DNA of 64,000 nucleotides, from positions 124,001-188,000 of the forward strand of contig CAVSTF010000010.1 in the NCBI GenBank assembly GCA_963730785.1, given 5' to 3'. A program made the position numbers and the translations under genes. Under the pieces are notes generated by a model. That model did no database searches, was not told where the DNA came from, and saw nothing but the letters and a program-made list of their open reading frames with translations. This document shows positions 1 through 9,652 of the stretch, one piece after another. This DNA is from Bog-473 sp963730785 (GTDB lineage: Bacteria > Actinomycetota > Acidimicrobiia > Acidimicrobiales > RAAP-2). Each line of letters opens with the position of its first letter. Position 1 is the first letter of the stretch.

Positions 1-365
1 AGCGGAATCACATCGTGCAAGGTCTGCACCCACGGCGCCTGCATGCCCCACGGGGCGTGGAATGACGGATTGTGAAAGACGGCGCCATGGGTGCGGCGGC
101 GCTGACGGCGCACATCAAACGGTAGGCGGGCGGCGTTCTCCATCAATCGGGCCCGGGGACGTTGCGTGATCCGATGCACCGGGACGAGGTGGGTGCCCTC
201 GAGCCGAGCCTCGGGCGCGGCCAGCACCGACAGCGCGATGTCGGGACCGCGGCGTTGCAATCCGCCGATGAGGCCGCGCACGTAGGTACCGGTACCGCTG
301 CCGTCGACCACGGTGGTGAGTGACTGCGCATCGAGGAGGACCTGGACCGGCGGGGGCGGGCTCAT
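1..365 (-). CDS. Glycosyltransferase family 4, N-terminal part (runs off the window)
   Basis: An open frame starts at an ATG at 365 and reads leftward to the window edge without a stop; only about 121 codons are present. The protein begins MSPPPPVQVLLDAQSLTTV and contains the segments HNPSFHAPWGMQAPWVQTL and HDVIP, which match the next gene upstream almost residue for residue, so the two are tandem paralogues. The family transfers a sugar from a nucleotide donor at the inner face of the membrane; the donor-binding C-terminal half lies outside the window. The ATG overlaps the stop of the upstream gene by 4 bases (ATGA), which indicates translational coupling. Donor and acceptor cannot be told. 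Confidence 0.8.
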   Translation of the reverse strand, partial: MSPPPPVQVLLDAQSLTTVVDGSGTGTYVRGLIGGLQRRGPDIALSVLAAPEARLEGTHLVPVHRITQRPRARLMENAARLPFDVRRQRRRTHGAVFHNPSFHAPWGMQAPWVQTLHDVIP

Positions 366-1468
366 GACGCGTCCGCCACCGATCGATAGACCTCGGCGTG
401 AATGTCGGCGGCCCGTTCCCAGGTGAACTGCGCCGCCCGGGCGGGCCCGCGCTGTCGTTCTTCGGCGGCGAACCGAGGGTCGTCGAGCACGTGGCGTATG
501 GCCGCCGTCATGGCTTCGACGTCGCCGTCGGGCACCAGTTGGCCGCCGCCTTCGATGACCTCGGTCACCGAGGAATTGGCGAAGGCCACCACCGGCACGC
601 CGCAGGCCATGGCCTCGAGCGGCGGCAGGCCGAAGCCCTCGTAGCGGCTGGACATGAGGAAGCCACTGGCCCCTTGGTAGAGCGCCACCAGATCGGGAAC
701 GAACCCCCGGATCTCGATCCGCTCAGGATGCCGGGCCCGGGCATGGAGGCGGGCCAGTTCGTCCTTGGCCCAGGGTTGGACCCGACCGGCCACCACGAGC
801 TGATGGGGATAGCCGGCGTCCACCAAGGCATCCTGCACGGCGAAGGCCTCGGCGAACCCCTTGCGAGCGCTGAACTCGCTGACCACCAACAGGTAGGGCG
901 GATCGGCCGGCCCCTCGGCCGACGGGCAGAACTTCGGATCCACCCCGAGGTGGGCCACCGTCACCTTGCGGGCGTCGAGGTCGAGCAGCCGCATGCCCTC
1001 GTCGGCCGCGTGCCGGGAAATGGCGATGATGGCCGACGCGTCCCGATAGCGAGGCCCGAAGCGCTTCCAGCGAGACCGTAGGACGGCCAGGTCGGGAGCA
1101 TCGTCGATCAAAGGGATCACATCGAGCAGGGTCTGTACCCAGGGGGCCCGAATGCCCCGGGGAGCGTGAAAGGAGGGATTGTGGAAGACGGCGCCCGGTG
1201 GGCGGTGCCGGCGCACGTCGAGCGGCACCCGCAGGGCGTGTTCGACCGATTCCAGGCGGGGTTGGCTGATCAGGCGATGCAGGGGGATCCGGGTCACGCC
1301 CTCGGGGAGGGCGACGCCGGCGTCGGCCAAGGCCGAGACCGTCATATCGGGGCGGGCCGCCAGCTGAGCCAAGAGGGCCCGGGTGTAGGACGAGATGCCA
1401 CCGCCTTTGGCGACCGACGACAACGTCTGCGCGTCAATCATCACGCTGATGGGGCTCGAGCCGGGCAC
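362..1468 (-). CDS. Glycosyltransferase family 4 (surface glycan assembly)
   Basis: A GT4-type (GT-B fold) glycosyltransferase of about 368 residues. The N-terminal acceptor half starts near VMIDAQTLSSVAKGGGISS, and the donor half carries the retaining-enzyme motif EGFGLPPLEAMACG (E-x7-E) near residue 277. I chose the GTG at 1468 because it gives the same N-terminal length as the paralogue just downstream; the frame stays open further upstream, and an ATG at 1441 is an alternative. It follows the tyrosine kinase gene by 28 bases and overlaps the next glycosyltransferase by 4 bases, so it belongs to the same leftward operon. The sugar specificity is not visible. Confidence 0.85.
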   Translation of the reverse strand: MPGSSPISVMIDAQTLSSVAKGGGISSYTRALLAQLAARPDMTVSALADAGVALPEGVTRIPLHRLISQPRLESVEHALRVPLDVRRHRPPGAVFHNPSFHAPRGIRAPWVQTLLDVIPLIDDAPDLAVLRSRWKRFGPRYRDASAIIAISRHAADEGMRLLDLDARKVTVAHLGVDPKFCPSAEGPADPPYLLVVSEFSARKGFAEAFAVQDALVDAGYPHQLVVAGRVQPWAKDELARLHARARHPERIEIRGFVPDLVALYQGASGFLMSSRYEGFGLPPLEAMACGVPVVAFANSSVTEVIEGGGQLVPDGDVEAMTAAIRHVLDDPRFAAEERQRGPARAAQFTWERAADIHAEVYRSVADAS

Positions 1469-1496
1469 GATCAAGGCGTCCGGCGAGGGGTCCGGC

Positions 1497-2328
1497 TCAC
1501 TCCTCCGAGGAGTCGAATTCGTCCTTGACGCGCCCTCGGCGTCCGAACGCGTGGGTGCCCGATCCATTGGTCGATGGTGCCGGCTCTCCGTAATCAAGGT
1601 CTTCGAGCTCAGGACGATTGCCGTAGCCGTAGCCGTAGCCGTAGGAGTACGTGCCCCGGGCGTCGCGGACCTGGAACTTGTTGAGCACCACACCCAGCAG
1701 TCGGGTCTGATTACGGGTCAGGAGATCCTTGGCCTTGGTGACGGCATCGATGGCCGTGTTGCGCGACTCAGTGACCAGCACGGCGCCGGCGGCCATCCGA
1801 CCGATGACCAAGGTGTCGGCCACCGGCAGCACCGGGGGAGTGTCCAAGAGCACCAGGTCAGCCTGACGAGCCAGGCCCTCGAGGAGTTGGCCGGTACGAC
1901 CACTGCCGAGCAGTTCGGTGGGGTTGGCCACGGGAGGTCCGGTGGCCAGGAAGTACAGGCCCCACTCGCTCTGACCACGAGGCGTGGGAAGGCCGATGTA
2001 TTGAATCGACTCTTCCAGCGTGCGGCGACCCAGCAGGACATCGGACACGCCGTATTCGTTGTGGGCGCCGATCAACTTGTGTGAGTTGGGGTGGCGCAGG
2101 TCGAGGTCGACCAGCACCACGCGCTTGCCGGCGGCCGCAAAGGACATGGCGAGATTGGCGCAGGTGACGGTCTTGCCTTCGCCCGGGCTGGCACTGGTGA
2201 AGATGACCGTTGGTCGTTCGAGGTCAATCAGGGCCACGCTCAGGTTGGAACGGATGATGCGCAAGCGCTTCTTCGAATGTATTGCGCTCGTCGGCAATTG
2301 GAATGCGAGTCGACCGTGTCCTAGCCAT
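1497..2328 (-). CDS. Bacterial tyrosine kinase, CpsD/CapB-like (apparent frameshift)
   Basis: A cytoplasmic BY-kinase that controls polysaccharide polymerisation with the neighbouring Wzz-like protein. Visible motifs are Walker A SPGEGKT, Walker A' VVLVDLDLRHP and Walker B LVLLDTPP, plus a C-terminal tyrosine cluster YSYGYGYGYG, the expected autophosphorylation tail. The open frame with the kinase core begins at 2297, but the natural N-terminus (MARTRSTRIPIADERNTFEEAL) lies in another frame starting at the ATG at 2328; one extra base near 2262 splits them. The total length of 832 bases is 3n+1, which fits a one-base insertion. The ATG overlaps the Wzz-like gene's stop by 8 bases. Confidence 0.87.
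1620..1643 (-). repeat. Hexanucleotide tandem repeat in the kinase tyrosine tail
   Basis: Four perfect copies of GCCGTA (plus strand) lie in the 3' part of the kinase gene and encode alternating Tyr-Gly. Gain or loss of a unit would keep the frame and change the number of phosphorylatable tyrosines. Confidence 0.85.
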
Positions 2329-3067
2329 TCGGGGCTCCCTGAGGAATTCGCGGCGAAACCGAAGCCGGTGTATTCGGGCTGCTGTCGAGTGGCAGTGAGG
2401 TGAAGCGAGGCACGATGCCGAGCACCGGGAGGCCCAAGCGGCGCTCCAGCTCGTCGGCACTCTTGATGGTGATGTCGAGGTAGTCCAACAACAGCACCAA
2501 GAAGATGGACACGATGAGACCGAAGGCGGCGCCGAGGATGACTCGCTTGGTCAGCCCGGACGAACTGGCGCTGGCATAGGTGGCCGGTTGCGACACGTGG
2601 GCGGGCACGTTGGTGACCACCGGTCCGGCCCCGGTAACCGCATAGGACTCAATCTGCGATACGAAGGCGCGGCTGACGGCATTGGCCAATCGAATGGCAT
2701 CGGCCGCATTCGGGTTGGTGACCGAAAGATCAATCAGCTGGGTGTTGGTGACCACGGTGGCGGTGGTCTCCGCTGATACCGCGCCGGCGAAGGCATCGAT
2801 GTGGGTCTGGTTGATGGCCTTTTGCGCGATGGACGGTGACGTGATCATCACCGCATAGGTGTCCACGATTTCGTTGACGTCAGCTTCTTGGTACAGGAAC
2901 TCCTGGTTCTGCCCGAAGTTGGTGGTACCCACGAAGAGCGTCGCCGTGGCCGTGTAGGACGGGGTGCGCGACGTAATGGCGTAGCCGACTCCGGCTCCGG
3001 CGATGACGGCCACCAGAATCAGGAGGAGCCGTTGACGAATAAGGCGTAAATAGCGGCGAAGTTCCAT
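2321..3067 (-). CDS. Chain-length determinant (Wzz/CapA-like) membrane protein
   Basis: 248 residues with two membrane segments: one near residues 13-31 (LLLILVAVIAGAGVGYAI) and one near 175-195 (VILGAAFGLIVSIFLVLLL), enclosing an extracytoplasmic domain. This is the Wzz topology. Such proteins set polymer length and activate the cognate BY-kinase, which is encoded directly downstream with overlapping codons. The short cytoplasmic tail (ELERRLGLPVLGIVP) resembles the activator segment that contacts the kinase. The start ATG at 3067 lies 14 bases after the stop of the O-antigen-ligase-like gene, so the three genes form one leftward unit. Confidence 0.85.
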   Translation of the reverse strand: MELRRYLRLIRQRLLLILVAVIAGAGVGYAITSRTPSYTATATLFVGTTNFGQNQEFLYQEADVNEIVDTYAVMITSPSIAQKAINQTHIDAFAGAVSAETTATVVTNTQLIDLSVTNPNAADAIRLANAVSRAFVSQIESYAVTGAGPVVTNVPAHVSQPATYASASSSGLTKRVILGAAFGLIVSIFLVLLLDYLDITIKSADELERRLGLPVLGIVPRFTSLPLDSSPNTPASVSPRIPQGAPNG

Positions 3068-3081
3068 AATGCGTCAGCGGG

Positions 3082-4612
3082 TTACCGTACACCGAGCATT
3101 GATGGGTACGAGTTCGCTTCGAGCTGATTTTGTGGAAATGGGCCAGTTTCGAATGTGGAAAGGCCCATTCCCACCATGGCCCAGAGGGTCCAGGGCACCG
3201 GGAACTCCAAAAAGACGTGATGGAACTGGCCGCAGATCACGATGCCGAGTAGGGCGAATCCGCCGGTGACCGCCATCAGGTCACCGGTCGACGCTCTTCG
3301 TTTGAGGGCAATCAAAGCGAAAATCATCATGGCCAGCCACGGAATCAGTGCCTGCAGGCCCAATTCATCGCCCACCTGCGTGATCATGTTGTCGCTGTTG
3401 TCGCCGCCGTTGATCAGCGTTGCCAGTGTTCCAACTCGGTTGGCCACGCCGGGTTGCTGGCCCAAGCCCAGCCCAAGTGGGTAGTAGTAGATGATGCCGA
3501 CGCCTTGGTCGAACTCATAAATGTGACCAGTCGACGACTGGGCAGCCACCGAGTTGTTGAAGAACCGAGATGAGTGGGCCAACGTCGGCACGACCAGGAT
3601 GGCTCCCACCAAAATGACGGCGCCGATCCGAAGTCGGCCTTCCACTGGCGACTTGGCGGTCGGGAGGCCGATAAGTATCAGCAGTACGACTGCAGCGATC
3701 TCATTGGCCCTGGCTTGGGTGAAGAAGATCGTTCCCATCGACAACGGCCAGCACCGGGTAGTTCCACGGATTCTTGTAATTGCGGGTGATGCGGACGGCA
3801 GCGATGGCGACCACCACCACCAGGTAGTCACCGATGTCATACGAACTGAAGAGCAGCGACGTCACTCGCAACGGCGTAGCTGAGAGCTCGATGAGGTTCG
3901 AGTACGCCGTGAAGAATGGAATATTCAGCACATTGATCTGATACGACAGCACGTGACAGGTGTTGAGAATGAAGTTGGAGAATCCCGCCGGATCGAGCTT
4001 CTGGTAGATCCCGATCGCGGCCAGGAATCCGCCCATGACCATCAGGGTCACATTGAAGCGTTCTCGCATTTTCGCAGTGATGGGTGCATGTCGGACACCA
4101 AGGAAGATCAGTACGTAGAAAATGTCCGCCCTATAGGCGAGGATCCGAGCGCTGAACTGGTCCGGAGCGAGCGCCGAAAAGACGTGTGGAGCGATGAGGT
4201 AGGCGGTGGTCACGCCGATATACAGCAGGGCAGCAATGTCGATTCGATCGAACTTCTTGCCGGAATCTCGCACTTCGCGCATCCCGGCCACGAACAGCGT
4301 GACCACCATGAGTTCCTTGATGGAACTGGCTTCGCGCAGGAATGAACCAGGGACATGGAATCCGTAGAGGATCCCGAACAGGGTGCCCTCAAGGGGCAGG
4401 AAAATGACCAGCGCGATCAGGGTGCCGCCCGGTCGGTGCAGCATGAAGGCGAAGAGCAGCAGGGCGATACAGACGCCGATGACTTCGAGTTCCTTCTTCT
4501 CCGACAAGGCAAAGGCGGCGAAGAGGACGAGGACCGGAATGAGCCACATGAAGGCTTCACGGACGCGCAGGCTCACTCGCACGTTTTCCAGGAGGGAGGA
4601 AGATCGGCGCAT
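3082..4612 (-). CDS. O-antigen ligase/polymerase-like membrane protein (apparent frameshift)
   Basis: A polytopic inner-membrane protein of about 510 residues with many hydrophobic segments (for example WLIPVLVLFAAFAL and IFYVLIFLGV) and a large periplasmic loop rich in aromatic residues (GHIYEFDQGVGIIYYYPLG). Together these resemble the Wzy/WaaL ligase superfamily. The reading frame breaks near 3740: the N-terminal part reads to VLAVV and the C-terminal part resumes at SMGTIFFTQARANE. The total length is 3n+1. In this setting it probably polymerises or ligates the glycan; polymerase and ligase cannot be told apart from sequence. Confidence 0.75.
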
Positions 4613-4613
4613 C

Positions 4614-5636
4614 TCAGATGACCATGACCTTGTGCCGTACCGCGCCCTTTAATTGGCTGGCGCTGCGGCCGGCGTCGACGGCCACCCGTTGGGCCATGAC
4701 GGCCAAGGGGGCGCCATGGCTCTTGCGGGGCCGGCGCCAGATCACATAGGGCAGGGCCAACAATAAGGCCGGCCGAAACTTGAGGGCACCCACCAGGCCG
4801 ACCACGGCCATGACGAAGCCGGCGTCCTCACGACGAAAGGCCCACGGTCGCCAGAAGGCTTCCTCCCGGAAGCTCGGGTGATCACCGGCGATCCGGACCG
4901 TGTTGTCTTCCAACAAGCCGTTGCGAAAGTGCCAGCGCCACCCACGGGCGACCACGGCATGTTCGACCACGGCATGGGCGGCGAAGCCGCGGCCCCAGCC
5001 ACCTTCGACCACCCGCCATCCCAGCTCGGTGTCCTCGCCCCACCACCCGATGCTCTCATCGAAGCCATCGGCCATTTCCAGAGCGGCCCGACGGTAAAAG
5101 ATGTTGGCCGCCTCGAAGTAGGGGGTCGGCTTCTCGATGATCTGACAGTGGTACCACGGCAGCATGGCGTTGGGGTCGAAGTCCCAGGGAGTTCGAACCC
5201 GTCCCTGCACCACACCCAAGGTCTCGTCGGCGCTGATGGTGGACAACCCGGCCTTGAGCCAACCCGGCTCGGGCAGGCAGTCATCGTCCAGGAAAGCCAC
5301 AATCGGTGTCTCGGCCGTGCGCCAACCCAAGTTGCGGGCCGGGGCGGGTCCGTGATTGGAGGTGGTCTGGAGCACGCGCATCGTAAAGGGAACGTCCAAG
5401 GCCAACGCATCCAACGTGTCTTTCGTGGAGTCCTCGGAAAAGTTATCGATGACGATTACTTCAAATCGGTCGGCATCAAGTGTTTGTTCGGCCAGAGCTT
5501 CAATGACACCCTTCAGTCGATCAGCCCGCCGATAGGTCGGGATGATGACCGAGACCTCCGGCGCCTGAAGTACCGGGCTGGACCCTTCTTTGGCCTTGGT
5601 CGGGCGAACTCGAGTGCGTTTGGTGACTTCGGTCAC
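4614..5636 (-). CDS. Glycosyltransferase family 2
   Basis: An inverting GT-A enzyme of 340 residues. Visible are the nucleotide-binding start VSVIIPTYRRADRL, a VIVIDNFSEDST segment, the metal-binding acidic motif AFLDDDC, and GWWGEDTELGWRV, the usual acceptor-side acidic motif. A hydrophobic C-terminal stretch (LKFRPALLLALPYVIWRR) suggests membrane association and is shared with the gene at 9653-10606, so these are paralogues. The start is a GTG at 5636. It is the first gene of the leftward unit; the 84-base gap to the divergent gene at 5721 should hold promoters for both directions. Confidence 0.88.
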   Translation of the reverse strand: MTEVTKRTRVRPTKAKEGSSPVLQAPEVSVIIPTYRRADRLKGVIEALAEQTLDADRFEVIVIDNFSEDSTKDTLDALALDVPFTMRVLQTTSNHGPAPARNLGWRTAETPIVAFLDDDCLPEPGWLKAGLSTISADETLGVVQGRVRTPWDFDPNAMLPWYHCQIIEKPTPYFEAANIFYRRAALEMADGFDESIGWWGEDTELGWRVVEGGWGRGFAAHAVVEHAVVARGWRWHFRNGLLEDNTVRIAGDHPSFREEAFWRPWAFRREDAGFVMAVVGLVGALKFRPALLLALPYVIWRRPRKSHGAPLAVMAQRVAVDAGRSASQLKGAVRHKVMVI

Positions 5637-5720
5637 CGATGCGTACGCCCAGGAAGAGGGAGAATCGGTGGCACGGCCGTGTAGCGTAGCCGTGGCTCAA
5701 CCACGCAGAGACTCGCTTTT

Positions 5721-7004
5721 ATGGCTCGGATACTGACACTGACCAACTGGTATCCGCCGCATCATTTCGGGGGCTATGAGGTCCTCTGCGATGACGTGAT
5801 GAGTCGCCTGGCCTCCCGGGGCCACCAGGTCGAAGTTCTGTGCAGCAACGAGCAGATCCTCGGGGCCGACACCGATCGACCCAACGCCTTTCCCGTTCAC
5901 CGGGCCCTGCAGATGTACTGGCGGGACGGCTCGCCCTGGACGCCTGGTTTCGGCCAGCAGCTGGCCATCGAGCGGGCCAACCAACAGGCGCTTCACCAGG
6001 TCTTGGACGCTTTCCAGCCCGATGTGGTGTCGGTGTGGCACATGGGGGCCCTCTCGCTCAGCCTGCTCTCGACCATACGGAACGCGGGCATTCCCATGCT
6101 CTACTCCGTCTGCGATGAGTGGCTGATTTACGGGATCGAGCTCGATCCCTGGAGTCGGACCTGGTTCGGCAATCCCCTCCGCCGCGGCGCCGGCCGGTTG
6201 GCCCAGGTCGGCTTCCGGACCCCGGCGCTGCTGGGTGACCTCGGCGACAATGCCTGTTTCACCTTTCTTTCCGAATTCACCCGCACGGCCTCCCGGGTGG
6301 CTTCTCCGTGGCACTATCCGATCGACCCGGTGATCTATCCGGGCATCGACCGTTCTATGTTTCCCCCGCCGGCTCCCACTGACGATCGGCCCTGGGGCTG
6401 GAATCTGCTGTACACCAGCCGCCTCGATGCCCGGAAGGGCGCCGACACCCTCCTGCGAGCCATGACGCGGCTCCCGCAAGAGGCAACACTCTCCATGCTC
6501 GGGAGGGGGGAACCGGCGGAACAGGCTCGCCTGACCGCCCTGGCCAATGAGCTCGGGCTGGGTGGACGGGTCCGCATTGAGGGCATTGAACGCAGCGCCC
6601 TGGCCGAGGCGTACGCCAGCCACGACTGCTTCATCTTTCCCAGTGAATGGCCCGAACCGTTCGGCATGGTCCCGCTGGAAGCCATGGCCTGCGGCACGCC
6701 GGTGGTGGCCACCGGCGTCGGGGGATCAGGCGAGTTCTTGGTCGATGGCACCAACTGCCTGCGCTTCGAGCCGGGTAACGAAGTGGCCCTGGCGGCCGCC
6801 ATCACCCGTCTGGCCGAAGACGAAACGCTGCGTCGCAGCCTGCGCACCAACGGGTGGGTGTCGGCCGACCAGTTCGATCTCGCATCCACCGTCGACGCCT
6901 ACGACGCCTGCCACCGAGCCACGGCCGAGCACACCCTGGCCAGACCTCACGTTGGCACCGCACCCGTCGCGAGCCGACGGTTGCGCCGCCGCCGCATCGA
7001 GTAG
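5721..7004 (+). CDS. Glycosyltransferase family 4
   Basis: A GT4-type glycosyltransferase of 427 residues. The N-terminus ILTLTNWYPPHHFGGYEVLCDD is typical of this group, and the donor half carries LYTSRLDARKGADTLL and the E-x7-E motif in PEPFGMVPLEAMACG. The arginine-rich tail (SRRLRRRRIE) is unusual but uninterrupted. It is the first gene of a rightward run with a methyltransferase and a GT2 enzyme. Its donor and acceptor are not known. Confidence 0.88.
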   Translation: MARILTLTNWYPPHHFGGYEVLCDDVMSRLASRGHQVEVLCSNEQILGADTDRPNAFPVHRALQMYWRDGSPWTPGFGQQLAIERANQQALHQVLDAFQPDVVSVWHMGALSLSLLSTIRNAGIPMLYSVCDEWLIYGIELDPWSRTWFGNPLRRGAGRLAQVGFRTPALLGDLGDNACFTFLSEFTRTASRVASPWHYPIDPVIYPGIDRSMFPPPAPTDDRPWGWNLLYTSRLDARKGADTLLRAMTRLPQEATLSMLGRGEPAEQARLTALANELGLGGRVRIEGIERSALAEAYASHDCFIFPSEWPEPFGMVPLEAMACGTPVVATGVGGSGEFLVDGTNCLRFEPGNEVALAAAITRLAEDETLRRSLRTNGWVSADQFDLASTVDAYDACHRATAEHTLARPHVGTAPVASRRLRRRRIE

Positions 7005-7007
7005 CCC

Positions 7008-7577
7008 ATGCGTCGCCGACCCTCGACAGCGGAAACCACACGCTCCCCGAACGACGGTTACAGATCGGGAACTGGGTCGGTGCCCACGATCAGGCCGTCG
7101 TGCTGGTGACCTCCGCCGAGGCGGCCCTTTCGACCAACGGGCTCGTCGTGATTGGTGATCCCCAAGCCCTGCCGTTTCGGTCGGGGTCATTCGACTTGGT
7201 GGTGTCGAGCGGCGAGTTGGAACGCGTCCAGAATGACCGGGTGGCCGTCCATGAACTGGCCCGGGTGGCGGAGTCGGGCGGCCGGCTGGTCGTGGTCAGC
7301 CCGAACCGGCACAACGTCGTGAGCCTGCGCCAGCAATTGCGAAACCGCTGGCACGGCTGGACGCGCTCACCCGAGCAGTACTTCGCCCAGGCTGACCAGG
7401 TCCGCGAGTACACCTGGGCCGAACTGGAGCACTTATTGGCGGCCGACTTCACTATCGAGGCTCGGTTGCCCATTGGCTGGGCGGGTTCGCCGCGCTCGTC
7501 ATCTGGCCAGTCGTCTGTTGGTCGGGCCACTCCGGCGCATCAGTCCCGCCATCGAAGTGACCGGAACCGTTCGCTGA
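7008..7577 (+). CDS. SAM-dependent methyltransferase-like protein (frames broken)
   Basis: The middle of this stretch encodes a methyltransferase-type-11 C-terminal half: ALPFRSGSFDLVVSSGELERV is the post-motif region and ESGGRLVVVSPNRHNVVSL the motif III strand. A classical glycine-rich motif I is not seen, and the N-terminus is unclear. The downstream frame appears to shift near 7480, after which it reads ARHLASRLLVGPLRRISPAI and ends with a TGA at 7575-7577 that overlaps the next ATG. The ATG at 7008 is in the same frame as that ending, so two compensating shifts may exist. It may methylate a glycan or precursor, or be a remnant. Confidence 0.5.
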
Positions 7578-8578
7578 TGCGCGTCCGCATTGGCATCGTG
7601 TCGTGGAACACGGCCGACCTGCTTGATCAATGTCTGGCGTCGATCCCCGCCGCGGCCGAAGGGCTCGATTTCGACGTCGTGGTGGTCGACAACCATTCGA
7701 GCGATACCTGCGTCGAGGTGGCTCGCGCCCACAACGTGATCACCGTGGCCAACGAGGACAACGTCGGCTACGCCCGGGGCATGAACCAGGCTCTCCTGTA
7801 CGACGATGGCGGCGGACCCGAGGCGGACGTCCTCATTGCCTTGAACCCCGACACGGTGGCCCCTCCGGGATCGCTGACCGAGTTGGTCCACCGACTGGAC
7901 GCGCAGCCCAAGGTCGGTCTGGTGGTGCCGCGTCTCACCAACGTCGATGGGTCACTGCAGCACACGGTCTACCGATTCCCGTCGCCCGTGACCACTGCCG
8001 TCATCTGTCTGGTGCCGACCCGCCTGCAGCGCGGGAAGTTGGCCCATCGCTTTTGGCTGGAGGGTCGAGTGCCGCATGAGGTGGCCGAGGACATTGACTG
8101 GGCCATCGGGGCCGTGCACGCCATCCGGGTCGATGCCCTGGCCGGAGAACTGCCCTACTGCGAGCGCTGGTTCATGTATGTCGAGGACATGGACCTCTGC
8201 TGGCGGATGCACCAGGCCGGGTGGGGCGTCCGACTTGAGCCGAGTTCGGTGGTGGCTCACGTCGGGAATGCGTCGGGCGTCCAAGCCTGGGGTACTACCC
8301 GCACCGCCCGTTGGTGGGAGGCCACCTACGACTGGGTGCGCTTCCGGTTGGGCGTGCCGTTTGTGCGCCGGTTCGCCGGCATCAACACACTGGGCGTCGG
8401 CATGTTGCTCTACCGGGCCCGCCTGGCGTCCAAAATCGGGAGAGGCCGCTCAGCGGCCGACCGCGCCGGGCGCATCGCCGACTACGCCGGCATCCTGCCG
8501 CATCACGTGACCATGTTCCGGGCTCCGGCCACCGCGTTCCCGCCCGAAGCGGCCTACCCGGAGGGGTTCAGCTTCTAA
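7577..8578 (+). CDS. Glycosyltransferase family 2, rhamnosyltransferase-like
   Basis: 333 residues with RIGIVSWNTADLLDQCLASI at the start, VVVVDNHSSD, and ALNPDTVAPPG in the donor/metal site, followed by EDMDLCWRMHQAGW. This pattern is common in GT2 enzymes that add rhamnose or similar sugars; the specificity is inferred only weakly. The ATG at 7577 shares its A with the TGA of the preceding gene. The frame stays open upstream and merges with the methyltransferase frame, but the protein-like start is here. Its stop overlaps the stop of the convergent gene by 4 bases. Confidence 0.85.
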   Translation: MRVRIGIVSWNTADLLDQCLASIPAAAEGLDFDVVVVDNHSSDTCVEVARAHNVITVANEDNVGYARGMNQALLYDDGGGPEADVLIALNPDTVAPPGSLTELVHRLDAQPKVGLVVPRLTNVDGSLQHTVYRFPSPVTTAVICLVPTRLQRGKLAHRFWLEGRVPHEVAEDIDWAIGAVHAIRVDALAGELPYCERWFMYVEDMDLCWRMHQAGWGVRLEPSSVVAHVGNASGVQAWGTTRTARWWEATYDWVRFRLGVPFVRRFAGINTLGVGMLLYRARLASKIGRGRSAADRAGRIADYAGILPHHVTMFRAPATAFPPEAAYPEGFSF

Positions 8579-9624
8579 AGCAGCAAGCGGCGGTGACGGA
8601 CACTGCCTTCGGCCAAGGAAGCCAGCGAGACGCCGTCGGCCACGGCCAACTGACCCATGCGCACCAGGGCCAGCGTGCGGTCGTTCTTGGCTCGATGCAG
8701 CGCATCCGGCCAACGTTGACGGACCCAGGGCAAGAGCCCGAGCAGGAGCCAGGGCCGGCGCAACACCGCGGCGGCCAACAAGGAACCCACTGCCAGGTCG
8801 AACAGCGCGGTCTCGCGGGCCAAAAAGTAGCGGTGCCAGAACCACTTCGACACCAGCGGGCTGCGATTACCCAAGCCCGGAAAACCGACCAGGTTGCGCT
8901 GCCCGTGAAGCCAATCTTTGAAGTCGGCCGGAATGTTGCGGTGGTAGACCAGCGAACGCTCGGTGAAGGCGGCTGTGCCGCCGGCCTCTTGCACCCGCCA
9001 GGCCAAGAGGGCGTCCTCGCCGAAGGCGCGACCCCCGCCGGTCTGAGCGGTGAGCTCATCCTTCTCGTCGAAACCACCGACACCACGCAAGGCCTCGGTT
9101 CGATACCCGACATTGCAAGTCTCGAAGAACGGGGTCGGTTCGGTGATCCATTTGGTGTGGGTCCACGGTCCCGACGAATCGCGATCGCTTGGATCGGCGT
9201 TCACCTGACCCTGAATGACGGCGGCCCCGGTTTCTAGGGCAGCCAGCATCTCCTGTAACCAGGTGGTGGTGGGCAGACAGTCATCATCGGTAATGGCCAG
9301 GTAGGGAGCGCGCACCAGCGTGATCCCATGGTTCCGTCCACCACCGGGACCGCGATTGGCGTCCAGGGTGGTGACGGCCATGCGGGCATCGACCCCACCA
9401 ACTAGCTCCGTCAGTATTTTCCAGGTGGCATCGTTCGAACCGTTGTCAACCACAATGATCTCGAAGTCCGAGCGAGGCAGCGACTGCAGGGCCAACGCCT
9501 CGATCAGGCCAGGTAGGAATTCCGGTCGCCGGTAGGTGGACACGACGGCCGCAATGCGTGGGGTAGGTCCCTCGCCCCAACTGAGTGAGTACTCGACGTT
9601 CCTCACGGTCGTATCGGTGCTCAC
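8575..9624 (-). CDS. Glycosyltransferase family 2
   Basis: A GT2 enzyme of about 349 residues: IAAVVSTYRRPEFLPGLIEA, IIVVDNGSNDATW, the metal-site motif AITDDDCLP, and GEDALLAWRVQEAGG on the acceptor side. I chose the GTG at 9624 because the frame upstream of it lies antisense within the next gene. A C-terminal hydrophobic stretch (LLAAAVLRRPWLLLGLLPW) suggests membrane contact. It is co-directional with the GT2 and GT4 genes at 9653 and 10603, with a 28-base gap. Confidence 0.85.
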   Translation of the reverse strand: MSTDTTVRNVEYSLSWGEGPTPRIAAVVSTYRRPEFLPGLIEALALQSLPRSDFEIIVVDNGSNDATWKILTELVGGVDARMAVTTLDANRGPGGGRNHGITLVRAPYLAITDDDCLPTTTWLQEMLAALETGAAVIQGQVNADPSDRDSSGPWTHTKWITEPTPFFETCNVGYRTEALRGVGGFDEKDELTAQTGGGRAFGEDALLAWRVQEAGGTAAFTERSLVYHRNIPADFKDWLHGQRNLVGFPGLGNRSPLVSKWFWHRYFLARETALFDLAVGSLLAAAVLRRPWLLLGLLPWVRQRWPDALHRAKNDRTLALVRMGQLAVADGVSLASLAEGSVRHRRLLL

Positions 9625-9652
9625 GCGGGACAACGGTACCAGTGACAATTGT

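Noticed and set aside
6854..7576. Fusion of a methyltransferase with the GT2 enzyme at 7577
   Set aside because: The continuous frame includes a low-complexity Ser/Arg junction; the alternative frame gives a natural methyltransferase end with a TGATG overlap, so two genes are more likely.
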